From Pelagimonas varians (GTDB lineage: Bacteria > Pseudomonadota > Alphaproteobacteria > Rhodobacterales > Rhodobacteraceae): a stretch of 64,000 nt of DNA. Where the stretch lies: positions 124,001 through 188,000 of the forward strand of contig NZ_QKMF01000004.1 of NCBI RefSeq assembly GCF_003208435.1. The letters run 5' to 3'. Below, piece by piece: positions 39,728-49,619 of the stretch. Position numbers and translations under genes: made by a program. The notes under the pieces were generated by a model, which had not been told where the DNA came from, ran no database searches, and saw only the letters and a program-made list of their open reading frames with translations. Within the stretch, counting starts at the first letter, position 1; the number at the start of each line of letters is the position of its first letter.

Positions 39728-41134
39728 ATGACCAAGATTGCAGCCATAGTTGGCGGTGGTGTAATTGGCGGCGGATGGGCCGCGCGTTTTGCCTTGATGG
39801 GATGGAATGTTCAGGTTTTTGATCCTGACCCTGAAGCCAAGCGGAAAATCAGCGAAGTCATGGCGGGTGCAGAGCGGGCTTTGCCGATGCTATATGAGGC
39901 ACCGCTGCGCGCGCGCGGCAAAATCAGCTTTCATCAAACTATCGCTGAGGCCGTTTCAGGCGCACAATATGTGCAGGAAAGCGTGCCGGAACGGTTGGAG
40001 CTAAAGCAAAAGGTTTATGCCGAATTGCAGGCGCATTGTAGCGAGGATGTGGTATTGGCGTCTTCGACCAGCGGGTTCAAACCGTCAGAACTGCAAGAAG
40101 GGGCTGCGCGCCCCGGTCAAATAATTGTGGCCCATCCGTTTAATCCCGTCTATTTGTTGCCCTTGGCCGAACTGGTTCCGGGTGTGAACGGCGCGCCGGA
40201 GACTGTTGAAAAGGCTCGCGAAATCCTGATCGACATTGGCATGTATCCGCTGCACGTAAAAGCAGAAATTGACGCACATATTGCGGATCGCTTTCTGGAA
40301 GCCGTTTGGCGAGAAGCGCTTTGGCTGGTCAAAGACGGCATTGCTACCACCGAGGAAATTGATGATGCGATCCGTTATGGATTTGGCCTGCGGTGGGCAC
40401 AGATGGGGCTGTTTGAGACCTACCGCGTCGCTGGCGGCGAAGCGGGGATGAAGCATTTCATGGCGCAATTCGGTCCCGCTTTGAAGTGGCCTTGGACCAA
40501 ACTGATGGATGTGCCGGAGTTCAACGAAGAACTGGTGGATCTGATTGCGGGACAGTCGGATGCGCAGTCCGGCCACATGTCGATCCGCGAATTGGAGCGG
40601 CTTCGCGACGATAATCTGGTTGCAATTTTACGGGCACTCAAGGGGCAAAATGCTGGTGCGGGCAAGCTGATCGCCGATCACGATGCCACGTTGCGTGCGC
40701 CTTTGGGAGGCGAGGTGCCTTTGGTCACAGTACGCCGGACGGTTCCTGTGGATTGGACCGACGTGAACGGCCATATGAACGAAGGCCGGTATGGTCAGGT
40801 CTTCAGCGACGCTTCCGAGGAGCTGATGTTCCATGTCGGCGCGGATCGAGACTATATCGCGGCCGGAAACAGTTATTTTACCGCTGAAACCGGCGTTAAA
40901 TACGTTCTCGAAACCCATGCAGGCGAAGGGTTTTATGTCGAAACCCGTGTGGCTTTGGGGCAGGGGAAAAAGCTGCGCTTGCTGCACGAAATGAAGCGGG
41001 CCAAAGATGATGCGCTGCTGGCGACATGCGATCAGTTTTTGCTACATGTTTCATTGGAAACGCGCAAATCCTGCCCGCCGTTGCCGCAGGTTTTGCAGGC
41101 TGTCGAAGCACTGGCAGCCAAACACGCGGATTAA
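39728..41134 (+). CDS. lcdH: L-carnitine dehydrogenase fused to thioesterase
   Basis: A 468-aa two-domain protein. Residues 1-315 are a 3-hydroxyacyl-CoA-dehydrogenase-like carnitine 3-dehydrogenase (IVGGGVIGGGWAARFALMGW as NAD site). Residues about 330-468 are a hot-dog thioesterase (VDWTDVNGHMNEGRYGQVF). In alphaproteobacteria this fusion oxidises L-carnitine to dehydrocarnitine and then hydrolyses betainyl-CoA to glycine betaine. The cleavage enzyme that normally acts between is not in the window. Confidence 0.88.
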   Translation: MTKIAAIVGGGVIGGGWAARFALMGWNVQVFDPDPEAKRKISEVMAGAERALPMLYEAPLRARGKISFHQTIAEAVSGAQYVQESVPERLELKQKVYAELQAHCSEDVVLASSTSGFKPSELQEGAARPGQIIVAHPFNPVYLLPLAELVPGVNGAPETVEKAREILIDIGMYPLHVKAEIDAHIADRFLEAVWREALWLVKDGIATTEEIDDAIRYGFGLRWAQMGLFETYRVAGGEAGMKHFMAQFGPALKWPWTKLMDVPEFNEELVDLIAGQSDAQSGHMSIRELERLRDDNLVAILRALKGQNAGAGKLIADHDATLRAPLGGEVPLVTVRRTVPVDWTDVNGHMNEGRYGQVFSDASEELMFHVGADRDYIAAGNSYFTAETGVKYVLETHAGEGFYVETRVALGQGKKLRLLHEMKRAKDDALLATCDQFLLHVSLETRKSCPPLPQVLQAVEALAAKHAD

Positions 41135-41886
41135 ACCGCCGAATAGTCATAGCCCAGAGCAGCCTCTTGCTCTGGGTGTAATTGGTTTTGCAAAAATGCC
41201 AAATCTTCTGTTTTCAGGTGCTTTGGGGTTTCTGGCCTTGTTTCGATTGATGGGAGAAACCGGGATCCCAAGCGTTTGACCACGGGCCGGTATTCTTGCC
41301 TCCATGATGGCACTTCCAATGCGTTATGCAGATCGGACAAAAACTGTTCGGGGGTGGATTGAACAGCCTCCAAACGGCAAAACACCAAAGTACAGCCGCG
41401 ATTTTGAAACGACAGCAAGCCGTCCAGCTTGGCGCGGCGCAGGGTGAACAGGTTGGCAAAGGGTAGGCCAGAAATCGGGTGGCGGTCCAACTGCAAGGGC
41501 AGACCTTGTCCTCCTGATTGCTGGACCTGCGGAAAATAGCGTTTTCGATCAGCAATCGTAAGCCAAGGAACCCTGATGAACTGCGAAAAAGTCAGCGCTT
41601 GCATTGCAGGTGGGCAATGCCAAGGTTTGGCATGCATCGATAGGGCCCATGCGCGGGCATCGCGAACAACGCAGACAATCGCTATATGAGCCGGAATTGC
41701 GGTCATCTGTGGAAACCCGTGTTTCCAGCCCATCTCTTCGGTCGGTTTCAAAACCGAGTTGCGCCCAATCAATCGCTTGACAAAATTGGTGCCTGAGGAC
41801 CGTTCGCCAAACACTTGGATCGCGTGGGGGGCTTGCGCGCCGGTTTTGATGTGCCATCCGGTCGTGCGCAACGCTTCAGAAATCAT
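41131..41886 (-). CDS. Sulfotransferase-like P-loop protein
   Basis: A 251-aa protein. GERSSGTNFVKRLI resembles a PAPS/phosphate-binding loop near residue 28, and VCVVRDARAWALSMHAKPW resembles the 3'-phosphate segment. The family is not firmly known to me; 'sulfotransferase-like' is an inference from these two motifs. It is convergent with lcdH (4-bp overlap of the 3' ends) and divergent from the glycosyltransferase gene. Confidence 0.6.
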   Translation of the reverse strand: MISEALRTTGWHIKTGAQAPHAIQVFGERSSGTNFVKRLIGRNSVLKPTEEMGWKHGFPQMTAIPAHIAIVCVVRDARAWALSMHAKPWHCPPAMQALTFSQFIRVPWLTIADRKRYFPQVQQSGGQGLPLQLDRHPISGLPFANLFTLRRAKLDGLLSFQNRGCTLVFCRLEAVQSTPEQFLSDLHNALEVPSWRQEYRPVVKRLGSRFLPSIETRPETPKHLKTEDLAFLQNQLHPEQEAALGYDYSAV

Positions 41887-42009
41887 GGGGCAGGGTCCCG
41901 TTTGATGGTTTGAGGGTCACGATAGCGCCCAATTTCAAAGAATGCGATTCTCAGCCTGCATCTGATCGGGTATTGTTGCGGCAAAACAAACAATTGTCGG
42001 GGCAAGCAG

Positions 42010-42885
42010 ATGCAATCAGTCGGGGCCGCAGTCACAATGGTGCGCGATGATGCGTTTTTCCTGAAGTCATGGTTGCGCCATTACGGCGACGTACTGGGCC
42101 GCGAAAACTGCTACGTGATCAACCATGGGCGGGGAGAAGCAGTGGCCGATCTGGCAAAGGGATGTAATGTCATCGGCATTCCCGGCGATCCGCATCCCAA
42201 TTTCGACATGAAACGCTGGCGCATGCTCAACAATTTTGTGCAAGGATTGCGGTGCTATTACAATCATATCATCGTTGGCGATGTGGATGAACTGGTCATC
42301 GTCGATCCCGATGATGGTCGTAACTTGCTGGAATACCTCACGGATCAGCCACAAAAGCGAATGCTGACTCCGCTAGGTCTTGAGGTAATCCACCGTATTG
42401 ATCTTGAGCCCGAGGCAATCACAGATCACATCATCGGGCCGCGCCGTCATGTTCGACTTGCGCCACATTATTCCAAACCCTGTATCGTCAGCCATGGCGC
42501 GAAAATCGCACGCGGCGGGCATTTTACCCAGTTTGACAGGCTGATTGCGCCGGACGAGCTTTTTCTGATGCACCTGAAGTTCTGCGACTTTTCCGAGTAT
42601 TCATCCGTGATGAACGCCCGCAATCAAGTGACACAAGACGTTGGGGTCAGTGTCAAAGAGGCCGCTATAGGGCGGCATTGGTTCGCAGAAGCGCGCGGCG
42701 AAGACCGTGCCGTGTTTGAAGCATTTGAACATCTAGACCAGCATGAGGGCTTTGATCTGGGCTGGGTACGCAAGCGGATGCATCGCAGCTGGGGACCGCG
42801 CGGCGACACCGGTTTTTTCCAGTTCAACCGGCCTGAGTATGACGCGCAGTTTGTCCTGCCCGATCGATTCATTGGAGTTATCTAA
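42010..42885 (+). CDS. Glycosyltransferase family 2-like protein
   Basis: A 291-aa protein of the Glyco_tranf_2-type group that begins with TMVRDDAFFLKSWLRHYGDV and carries the metal-binding DVDELV. Later motifs are VSHGAKIARGGHF and LMHLKFCDFSEY. It probably adds a sugar to a surface glycan or lipid; donor and acceptor cannot be read from the sequence. Neighbouring sulfotransferase-like genes suggest glycan modification. Confidence 0.75.
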   Translation: MQSVGAAVTMVRDDAFFLKSWLRHYGDVLGRENCYVINHGRGEAVADLAKGCNVIGIPGDPHPNFDMKRWRMLNNFVQGLRCYYNHIIVGDVDELVIVDPDDGRNLLEYLTDQPQKRMLTPLGLEVIHRIDLEPEAITDHIIGPRRHVRLAPHYSKPCIVSHGAKIARGGHFTQFDRLIAPDELFLMHLKFCDFSEYSSVMNARNQVTQDVGVSVKEAAIGRHWFAEARGEDRAVFEAFEHLDQHEGFDLGWVRKRMHRSWGPRGDTGFFQFNRPEYDAQFVLPDRFIGVI

Positions 42886-42889
42886 CGGA

Positions 42890-43423
42890 TTACTTTCCGG
42901 CAGATGTCACAAAGGTGAGCTCGGAAAAATCGATTTCTGGAAATTCCATGTCCATGGAGTCATTTGCGCTCAAAACGAAACCGCGCAAATGATCATCAAA
43001 CATTGTATGCCCTGCGGCCCAGACGCTTGGCGGGGCATAGCTAAGGGCCAGTGCCAGCCCGGTTCCGAACAACAAACCTGCGGAAGCGGTGCGTTGCCGG
43101 CCCCTTTGAAACACAGCGCGCAGTACATGAACAACCAGCAAGACCATGGAAACAGCAATCGCAATGGTCAATCCCGCCACAACCGATGTATGGTACTGCG
43201 AGGGTAAAACTCCCTGACTTAGGTAGGCATCAATCGCGGGCCGGTTCGCGGCAAGGAACAAGATCGCATAGGCCCAACCGAACCCCACAACCGAAGCTTT
43301 GAACGTGCGGGACCTGCCGGTTTCAGCTCGGGCTCCGTGCTCTGTCGCGTGAACGTTGGAATCTACCCGCTTTACACGTTGGCGAAAGTCGAGCTGGGTC
43401 AGTTTGCGTGGGGGTCTTTTCAT
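42890..43423 (-). CDS. Conserved membrane protein
   Basis: A 177-aa protein with a basic N-terminus (MKRPPRKLTQLDFRQRVKRV) and three hydrophobic segments (VVGFGWAYAILFLAANRPAI; VVAGLTIAIAVSMVLLVVHVL; ASAGLLFGTGLALALSYAPP). A periplasmic-looking acidic tail follows. No family is recognised; the start at MKRPP is chosen by analogy with typical Roseobacter proteins. It is convergent with the glycosyltransferase gene. Confidence 0.6.
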   Translation of the reverse strand: MKRPPRKLTQLDFRQRVKRVDSNVHATEHGARAETGRSRTFKASVVGFGWAYAILFLAANRPAIDAYLSQGVLPSQYHTSVVAGLTIAIAVSMVLLVVHVLRAVFQRGRQRTASAGLLFGTGLALALSYAPPSVWAAGHTMFDDHLRGFVLSANDSMDMEFPEIDFSELTFVTSAGK

Positions 43424-43665
43424 GGGCCAAGGTTTAGCGGCGAATATTGTCAAACCTACGAAGGATTATGGCCATTCCGTCACTTTTGAGCCCATGAACA
43501 TCGAAACTCGGGTCTTTCAGTGGGGTTTCTTTGAACGGTTTTCATAAATTTGAGAATAGCTCAAGAATTCTGACAGTTATATCCAACAGTCTATTGGCCG
43601 ATTCTGTGTAGTCAAAGGGGCGCTGAAAACCCAGCGCCCCGAAGTTTGTGCTGTATCAATGGTGT

Positions 43666-45039
43666 TTAGCGGTTGATGGCATCTAAAATGCGGGCCCAGC
43701 TGCGGATACCTTTGTGAAAGCTTTCAACATCGTATTTTTCGTTCGGTGAATGAATTTGATCGTCGTCCTTGCCCCAGCCGACCAACATCGAATCCATCCC
43801 AAGCAGGGTTTCGAAAAAGCCTGCGACCGGGATCGATCCACCGCATCCGGCAAAGGCAGCTTCGTGCCCCCATTCAGCCCCGAGAACGGATCGCGCCTGT
43901 TCAAAGGCCGGATGGACAGTGGACATCTGACCGGCTTGCGACGCGCCGTGACCGCTAAATTCCACCTCTACATCAGAGGGCAACTGCGCCTGAACCCATG
44001 CGCGAAAGTTTTTGCGAATGACATGCGGATCCTGGGTTCCAACCAAGCGAAAACTGACTTTAGCATGCGCCTGTCCGGGCAAAACGGTTTTGAAACCATC
44101 GCCAGTGTAGCCGCCCCAAATGCCGTTTACATCGGCAGTAGGCCGCGACCAGATCATTTCGATCGGGCTGCGGTCTTGCTCGCCTGCAGGGGCAGATAGG
44201 CCGACATCGCCTAAAAAGGTGCTGTGATCGAATTCAAGCGCCTTCCATTGTTCAGCAATATCGGGAGCAAGTTCCGGCACTCCATCGTAGAAATTTGGCA
44301 CCTGCACCCGCCCGGTATCATCATGTAGATTGGCCAAAATCCCGCACAGTACCCGGATCGGGTTCATCGCAAGGCCGCCGAACATTCCGGAGTGCAAATC
44401 TTTGTTGGCGGCGGTGATGGTCATCTCTTCGCCCAACAATCCGCGCAGCTGGGTGATGATCGCCGGAACCCGACTTTCGAACAGACCAGTGTCACAGATC
44501 AACGCGAGGTCTGCTTTCAGGTCATCGGCGTTTTCTTTGAGGAAGGGAACCAAAGAGGGGGATCCGCTTTCTTCCTCGCCCTCAAAGAAGAAGGTGATTC
44601 GACAGGGCATCTTTCCATGTTCGGCTTTCCAAGCCCGGCAGGCTTCGACGAAAGTCATAAGTTGGCCTTTGTCATCGGACGATCCGCGCCCGCGGATCAC
44701 TTTTCCCTTGGCTGTGTCTTCGATTTGGGGGTCAAACGGATCGTTGTTCCATAGATCGAGAGGATCAACCGGTTGGACATCATAGTGGCCGTAAAACAGC
44801 ACATGCGGGCCGTCGCCGTCGACATGGCCGACCACCATAGGATGCCCCGGCGTTTCGCGGATTTCGGCGTCTACGCCCAGCGTTTTGAGATCCGCCACCA
44901 ACCAGTCGGCAGCCTTGCTACATTGGTCTTTGAAGGCTGGATCTGTCGAGATTGACTGGATGCGCAGCAGGTCTAAAAGGCGGTCAATTGCATTGGGAAG
45001 ATCGGCATCAATGCGCGACAAAACATTGTCGAGAGACAT
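43666..45039 (-). CDS. M20-family metallopeptidase (dipeptidase)
   Basis: A 457-aa zinc hydrolase of the M20/M28 superfamily. Metal ligands are visible in VLFYGHYDVQPVDP and RGSSDDKGQ, and the catalytic FEGEEESGSPSL carries the Glu-Glu pair. A dimerisation lid is inserted at about 205-370. Length and motifs fit cytoplasmic dipeptidases of the CNDP type. AAGGAG precedes the ATG. It is divergent from hemA. Confidence 0.92.
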   Translation of the reverse strand: MSLDNVLSRIDADLPNAIDRLLDLLRIQSISTDPAFKDQCSKAADWLVADLKTLGVDAEIRETPGHPMVVGHVDGDGPHVLFYGHYDVQPVDPLDLWNNDPFDPQIEDTAKGKVIRGRGSSDDKGQLMTFVEACRAWKAEHGKMPCRITFFFEGEEESGSPSLVPFLKENADDLKADLALICDTGLFESRVPAIITQLRGLLGEEMTITAANKDLHSGMFGGLAMNPIRVLCGILANLHDDTGRVQVPNFYDGVPELAPDIAEQWKALEFDHSTFLGDVGLSAPAGEQDRSPIEMIWSRPTADVNGIWGGYTGDGFKTVLPGQAHAKVSFRLVGTQDPHVIRKNFRAWVQAQLPSDVEVEFSGHGASQAGQMSTVHPAFEQARSVLGAEWGHEAAFAGCGGSIPVAGFFETLLGMDSMLVGWGKDDDQIHSPNEKYDVESFHKGIRSWARILDAINR

Positions 45040-45166
45040 GGGGTCATCACTCCTTGGAAATAGGTTGAGATGACCCTATCAGAGGCCAAGGCGGTGTCCA
45101 GCAACGCCGTAAAGTTTCCGATAGAGGACAAAAGTCGGGTTTGCCGGACTAAGGGTTTCCAAAAGC

Positions 45167-45180
45167 TTGACGTAAATCAA
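45167..45180. promoter_or_regulatory. FNR/FnrL-type binding site upstream of hemA
   Basis: TTGACGTAAATCAA matches the FNR consensus TTGAT-N4-ATCAA with one change, and the TTGAC-N4 form is used by FnrL in Rhodobacter. It lies 139 bp upstream of the hemA start. FnrL control of hemA under low oxygen is known in Rhodobacter sphaeroides. Confidence 0.65.
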
Positions 45181-45318
45181 GGATGCGACCGTAGGTCCGA
45201 CGCTAAACCGTAGACATAAAGTTGCGCGGGCGATATGCATTCACCAAACTGAATGCCAAATCAGACTGCTTTAAGGGCCATTCCGCGCGACAGGCCCATG
45301 ACAAGAAGGAGGTCACCG

Positions 45319-46542
45319 GTGAACTACACCGCGAAACTCGACGATGCCCTAAACCGTCTTCACGAAGAAGGCCGGTACCGTACCTTCATTGATATCGAGC
45401 GAAAGAAAGGTAACTTTCCGCACGCCACATGGACGAAACCCGATGGAACCGAGCAGCCTATCACGGTTTGGTGTGGGAATGACTATTTGGGAATGGGGCA
45501 AAATCCCGTCGTTCTAGAAGCCATGCACGAGGCGATCGACGCCACTGGCGCTGGCTCGGGCGGCACCCGGAATATTTCTGGCACAACTGTGTATCACAAA
45601 GCGCTTGAGGCCGAGCTGGCTGATTTGCACGGCAAAGAGGCCGCATTGCTGTTTAACAGCGCCTATGTTGCCAATGACGCGACATTGTCCACGCTTCCTA
45701 AACTGTTCCCCGGTTTGATTATCTATTCGGATCAACTGAACCACGCATCGATGATCGAAGGTGTGCGACGCAATGGCGGGGCCAAGCGGGTTTTCCGACA
45801 CAATGACGTTGACCATTTGCGCGAACTGATCATGGCGGATGACCCCAAAGCGCCGAAACTGATCGCCTTTGAATCAGTCTATTCGATGGATGGCGATTTT
45901 GGCCCCATCGAAGAGATCTGCGATCTCGCCGACGAATTTGGTGCCTTGACCTATATCGACGAAGTGCACGCTGTTGGCATGTACGGCCCGCGCGGTGCCG
46001 GTGTTGCCGAACGTGATCGTCTGATGCACCGTTTGGATATTATCAACGGAACTTTGGCCAAGGCCTATGGTGTTGTTGGTGGGTATATCACTGCTAGCGC
46101 GAAAATGTGCGATGCCGTAAGATCTTATGCGCCGGGCTTCATCTTCTCTAGTTCGCTGCCACCTGCGGTCGCGGCTGGTGCCTGTGCCTCTGTTCGTCAT
46201 CTCAAACATGACCGCACCTTGCGTGAACAACATCAAACTCAAGCCAAAATTCTAAAAACCCGCCTTAAGGGGCTTGGTATGCCGATCATCGATCACGGCA
46301 GTCATATTGTGCCTGTGATCGTGGGCAACCCTGTGCATACCAAGAAGCTGTCTGATATGCTTCTGGAAGGGTTTGGCATCTACGTGCAGCCCATCAACTT
46401 TCCGACGGTTCCACGCGGAACCGAACGTCTACGGTTTACGCCGTCACCAGTGCACGGTCCTGATGAAATGGACAAATTGGTGCATGCAATGGATGAACTT
46501 TGGAGCCACTGTGCGCTGAATCGTGCCGAACTGGCCGGGTAA
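45319..46542 (+). CDS. hemA: 5-aminolevulinate synthase
   Basis: PLP-dependent condensation of glycine and succinyl-CoA, the alphaproteobacterial entry to tetrapyrrole synthesis. 407 aa. It has [41 protein letters not shown] and the PLP lysine in [13 protein letters not shown]. The GTG at 45319 is chosen over an upstream ATG because a perfect AAGGAGGT lies just before it and homologs begin here. Product feeds HemB (14.5-15.5 kb). Likely regulated by oxygen through the FNR-type site. Confidence 0.95.
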   Translation: MNYTAKLDDALNRLHEEGRYRTFIDIERKKGNFPHATWTKPDGTEQPITVWCGNDYLGMGQNPVVLEAMHEAIDATGAGSGGTRNISGTTVYHKALEAELADLHGKEAALLFNSAYVANDATLSTLPKLFPGLIIYSDQLNHASMIEGVRRNGGAKRVFRHNDVDHLRELIMADDPKAPKLIAFESVYSMDGDFGPIEEICDLADEFGALTYIDEVHAVGMYGPRGAGVAERDRLMHRLDIINGTLAKAYGVVGGYITASAKMCDAVRSYAPGFIFSSSLPPAVAAGACASVRHLKHDRTLREQHQTQAKILKTRLKGLGMPIIDHGSHIVPVIVGNPVHTKKLSDMLLEGFGIYVQPINFPTVPRGTERLRFTPSPVHGPDEMDKLVHAMDELWSHCALNRAELAG

Positions 46543-46666
46543 CCTGTGGAAAACCTGTCATAACCATTGCGATCTGTTAAAGTGAACGCAATAAGCGGGC
46601 GACTCGAATCGAGTTGCCTGCAAAAGAGCAGGCGTTAAACGGAACAGAGTTGGATGGGGCAGTCTG

Positions 46667-48319
46667 ATGATCGGGCGCAAATCCCAAAGTAAGCCGGAGC
46701 AGGTTGAAGAGGCTCCTCAGGGCTTCGATGATTTTGCCTTGAAACTAGGCGACCTCATGCGGGGCGAACGGGCTACACTGGGTAAATCATTGCTGGATGT
46801 GCAACGTGAATTGCGCATCAAAGCCAGTTATATCGCAGCAATCGAAAATTGCGATCCTTCCGCCTTTGACACACCGGGCTTTATCGCCGGTTACGTTCGA
46901 TCCTATGCCCGATATCTTGGTATGGACCCTCAAGAGGCATTTGATGCCTTTTGCGCCGAAAGCGGTTTTTCCGTCGCGCATGGCATGTCCGACAAGGCAT
47001 CGGTTGTAAAAAAATCGGAAGAAAGTAGCCTTAGGCCGCGTGCACGCGACCCGTTGGCCGAACCCAAAATGCCATTTGCGCCTGTAAGCGATTCCTATTT
47101 GTCCCGTATCGAGGCAGGGGCCGTGGGCTCTTCGTTGGTTTTGATCGCGCTGATCACCGGGATCAGTTACGGCGGCTGGTCTGTATTAAAAGAAGTTCAG
47201 CGTGTGCAGGTCACACCAATTGAACAAACCCCAACAGTTCTTAGTGAACTTGATCCCTTGGATGCTGCCGGAACTGCGCGCTCGTTGTCTTCTGGCGCGA
47301 CATCGGATGGGCCAACGGTTGTATCTGCTGCGCCAACTGGGGCTGGTGTTTTTACCCCACCGTCTAACGAAGCCTTTGACCGCCTTTACCGCCCCCAAGC
47401 TTTGGACGTGCCCGTTTTGGTTGCGCGTGATGCACCAATTTCCTCCCTTGATCCGGAAAGCGGTGGTGTGTTTTCAGGTCTGGCCATGGCGCAATTGCCA
47501 TCTGTTCAGGACAGCAGTCTTGCAGCCGCTGCATTGGCCAGTGGCTTGGCGGTTAGACCGGGTGAGCAGCCCAATGCTGCGGTGCCTGTTCTTGGGACCC
47601 AAGGGGTTACCGTTGTTGCCGCGCGCCCAGCTTGGGTTCAGGTTAAAGATGAAGTCGGATCAGTGCTTTACTCGGGTATCTTAAACGCCGGTGACACCTA
47701 TGTTGTCCCGCATGATGCTGCATCTCCGCGTATGCAGATAGGTGAATCCGGCGCTGTGTATTTTGCTGTAAATGGCACGACTTTTGGACCTGCTGGTGCC
47801 AATGGCAGTGTGACCGAAGATGTGTCTCTGGCCAGCAACGAACTGATGGCCCGCTACAGCCCCGTGGCTGCTGGATCCGATGACGATCTACAAACAGTTC
47901 TGGTTGAGCTTGAGTTGAAATCACGCGGCAGTGCTCCGATCCGAGTGGCGTCTCCTGTCATTCCCAAGGTTCTGGTGGACCCCATTCCAGGAATTACTGT
48001 TGTTGCGACTGCGGAAACTTGGGTCGAAGTCACGTCGCCTTCTGGCACGAAATTGTTCGCGTCGATTTTGCAAAAGGGCGATTCCTATCATGTGCCCCAA
48101 ACAGAACAAGCCGCGACTATCTTTTCTGGCAATGCGGGCGGTGTTTACTTTGCTGTAAATGGCCAAACCTATGGCCCATATGGACAAAGCGGCAAATTCG
48201 GGCGCAACTTGGTTCTATCGCCTGACACGATCCAGAAAAAGATGGCGGTTGCTGACCTGACACAAAACCCCGTGCTGGCCAAAGTTGTCGCAGAGCTTAG
48301 CCTTCCGGAAAGCCGTTAA
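46667..48319 (+). CDS. RodZ-like protein with two C-terminal domain copies
   Basis: A 550-aa single-pass membrane protein. The N-terminal HTH (LMRGERATLGKSLLDVQREL, about 32-100) and FIAGYVRSYARYLGMDP are typical of RodZ. The membrane segment is at about 147-167. The periplasmic part is long and contains two related DUF4115-type domains beginning GVTVVAARPAWVQVKDEVG and GITVVATAETWVEVTSPSG, each ending YFAVNG.TxGP. RodZ links the MreB cytoskeleton to cell-wall growth; the duplication is unusual. Confidence 0.85.
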   Translation: MIGRKSQSKPEQVEEAPQGFDDFALKLGDLMRGERATLGKSLLDVQRELRIKASYIAAIENCDPSAFDTPGFIAGYVRSYARYLGMDPQEAFDAFCAESGFSVAHGMSDKASVVKKSEESSLRPRARDPLAEPKMPFAPVSDSYLSRIEAGAVGSSLVLIALITGISYGGWSVLKEVQRVQVTPIEQTPTVLSELDPLDAAGTARSLSSGATSDGPTVVSAAPTGAGVFTPPSNEAFDRLYRPQALDVPVLVARDAPISSLDPESGGVFSGLAMAQLPSVQDSSLAAAALASGLAVRPGEQPNAAVPVLGTQGVTVVAARPAWVQVKDEVGSVLYSGILNAGDTYVVPHDAASPRMQIGESGAVYFAVNGTTFGPAGANGSVTEDVSLASNELMARYSPVAAGSDDDLQTVLVELELKSRGSAPIRVASPVIPKVLVDPIPGITVVATAETWVEVTSPSGTKLFASILQKGDSYHVPQTEQAATIFSGNAGGVYFAVNGQTYGPYGQSGKFGRNLVLSPDTIQKKMAVADLTQNPVLAKVVAELSLPESR

Positions 48320-48416
48320 TCCAAATAACGTATGAATGACACGGTTGCGGCGCTGGTTTACCGGTGTCCGAAGCCCTATGTATGCGGCAAGCGTTTTTAA
48401 AAATTGGACCGTTCCC

Positions 48417-49544
48417 ATGAGTCTCAATCACGTGCGCCCTTGGCGCAACATTTATCGCCGCAAATCGCGTCAGATTATGGTTGGCAGTGTGCCAGTCGGG
48501 GGCGATGCGCCGATTTCGGTGCAAACCATGACCAATACGGTCACCACAGACATCGCCGGTACAATTGCGCAGGTTCAGGCCGCGGCCGAGGCTGGGGCAG
48601 ACATCGTGCGGATTTCAGTGCCCGATGAGGCATCGTCTAAGGCGCTAAAAGAAATCACCCGTGAAAGTCCGGTGCCAATTGTCGCCGATATTCATTTTCA
48701 CTATCGCCGCGGAATCGAGGCGGCTGAAGCGGGCGCGGCTTGTCTGAGGATCAATCCCGGCAACATCGGGTCCAGTGACCGGGTGAAAGAAGTTATCAAA
48801 GCAGCGCGGGATCACAATTGTTCCATCCGAATTGGTGTGAATGCCGGATCTTTAGAAAAACACCTGCTCGATAAGTACGGTGAGCCTTGCCCGGATGCCA
48901 TGGTCGAAAGCGGGATGGATCATATCAAAATCCTGCAAGACCTTGATTTTCATGAATTCAAAATCAGTGTGAAGGCGTCTGATGTTTTTATGGCAGCAGC
49001 AGCCTATCAGCAGTTGGCCGAGCAAACCGATGCGCCAATCCACCTCGGGATCACCGAGGCAGGGGGGCTGACCTCTGGTACCATCAAGTCGGCAATTGGT
49101 ATGGGCAACCTGCTTTGGATGGGCATTGGTGACACGATCCGCGTGAGCCTGTCGGCAGATCCGGTCGAAGAGGTCAAAGTCGGGTTCGAAATTCTCAAAT
49201 CGCTGGGTTTGCGCCATCGCGGTGTGAATATCATTTCGTGCCCCAGCTGTGCGCGGCAAGGGTTTGACGTGATCAAAACTGTTGAGACGCTTGAAAAGCG
49301 GCTAGAGCACATCAAAACGCCGATGAGCCTGTCGATTATCGGTTGCGTTGTGAATGGACCGGGCGAAGCGTTGATGACCGATGTCGGGTTTACTGGCGGC
49401 GGTGCGGGCAGCGGCATGGTTTACCTTGCAGGCAAGGCGAGCCACAAGATGAGCAACGAGCAAATGGTTGAACACATTATCGAAGAGGTTGAAAAGAAAG
49501 CGGCAATTCTGGACGCAGAGCAAGCACAAGACGCAGCTGAATAG
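48417..49544 (+). CDS. ispG: 4-hydroxy-3-methylbut-2-enyl diphosphate synthase
   Basis: The 375-aa iron-sulfur enzyme of the MEP isoprenoid pathway (GcpE). It has [18 protein letters not shown] at the start of the TIM barrel and the 4Fe-4S cysteines in [10 protein letters not shown] and [12 protein letters not shown]. The start at [15 protein letters not shown] is chosen; the longer ORF adds a non-homologous 27 residues. It follows the RodZ-like gene by 97 bp, an order also common in related genomes. Confidence 0.95.
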   Translation: MSLNHVRPWRNIYRRKSRQIMVGSVPVGGDAPISVQTMTNTVTTDIAGTIAQVQAAAEAGADIVRISVPDEASSKALKEITRESPVPIVADIHFHYRRGIEAAEAGAACLRINPGNIGSSDRVKEVIKAARDHNCSIRIGVNAGSLEKHLLDKYGEPCPDAMVESGMDHIKILQDLDFHEFKISVKASDVFMAAAAYQQLAEQTDAPIHLGITEAGGLTSGTIKSAIGMGNLLWMGIGDTIRVSLSADPVEEVKVGFEILKSLGLRHRGVNIISCPSCARQGFDVIKTVETLEKRLEHIKTPMSLSIIGCVVNGPGEALMTDVGFTGGGAGSGMVYLAGKASHKMSNEQMVEHIIEEVEKKAAILDAEQAQDAAE

Positions 49545-49582
49545 TTCGGGTTTAACGCTAGGTTGAACTTGTAAGAATTTGA

Positions 49583-49616
49583 AGGCGCTGAGGAAATTCC
49601 CTCAGCGCCTTTTTTA
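49583..49616 (+). terminator. Terminator after ispG
   Basis: An 11-bp perfect stem AGGCGCTGAGG with loop AAATTC, followed by TTTTTT. It lies 39 bp past ispG and 4 bp before the convergent DsbA-like stop. Confidence 0.9.
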
Positions 49617-49619
49617 GTG

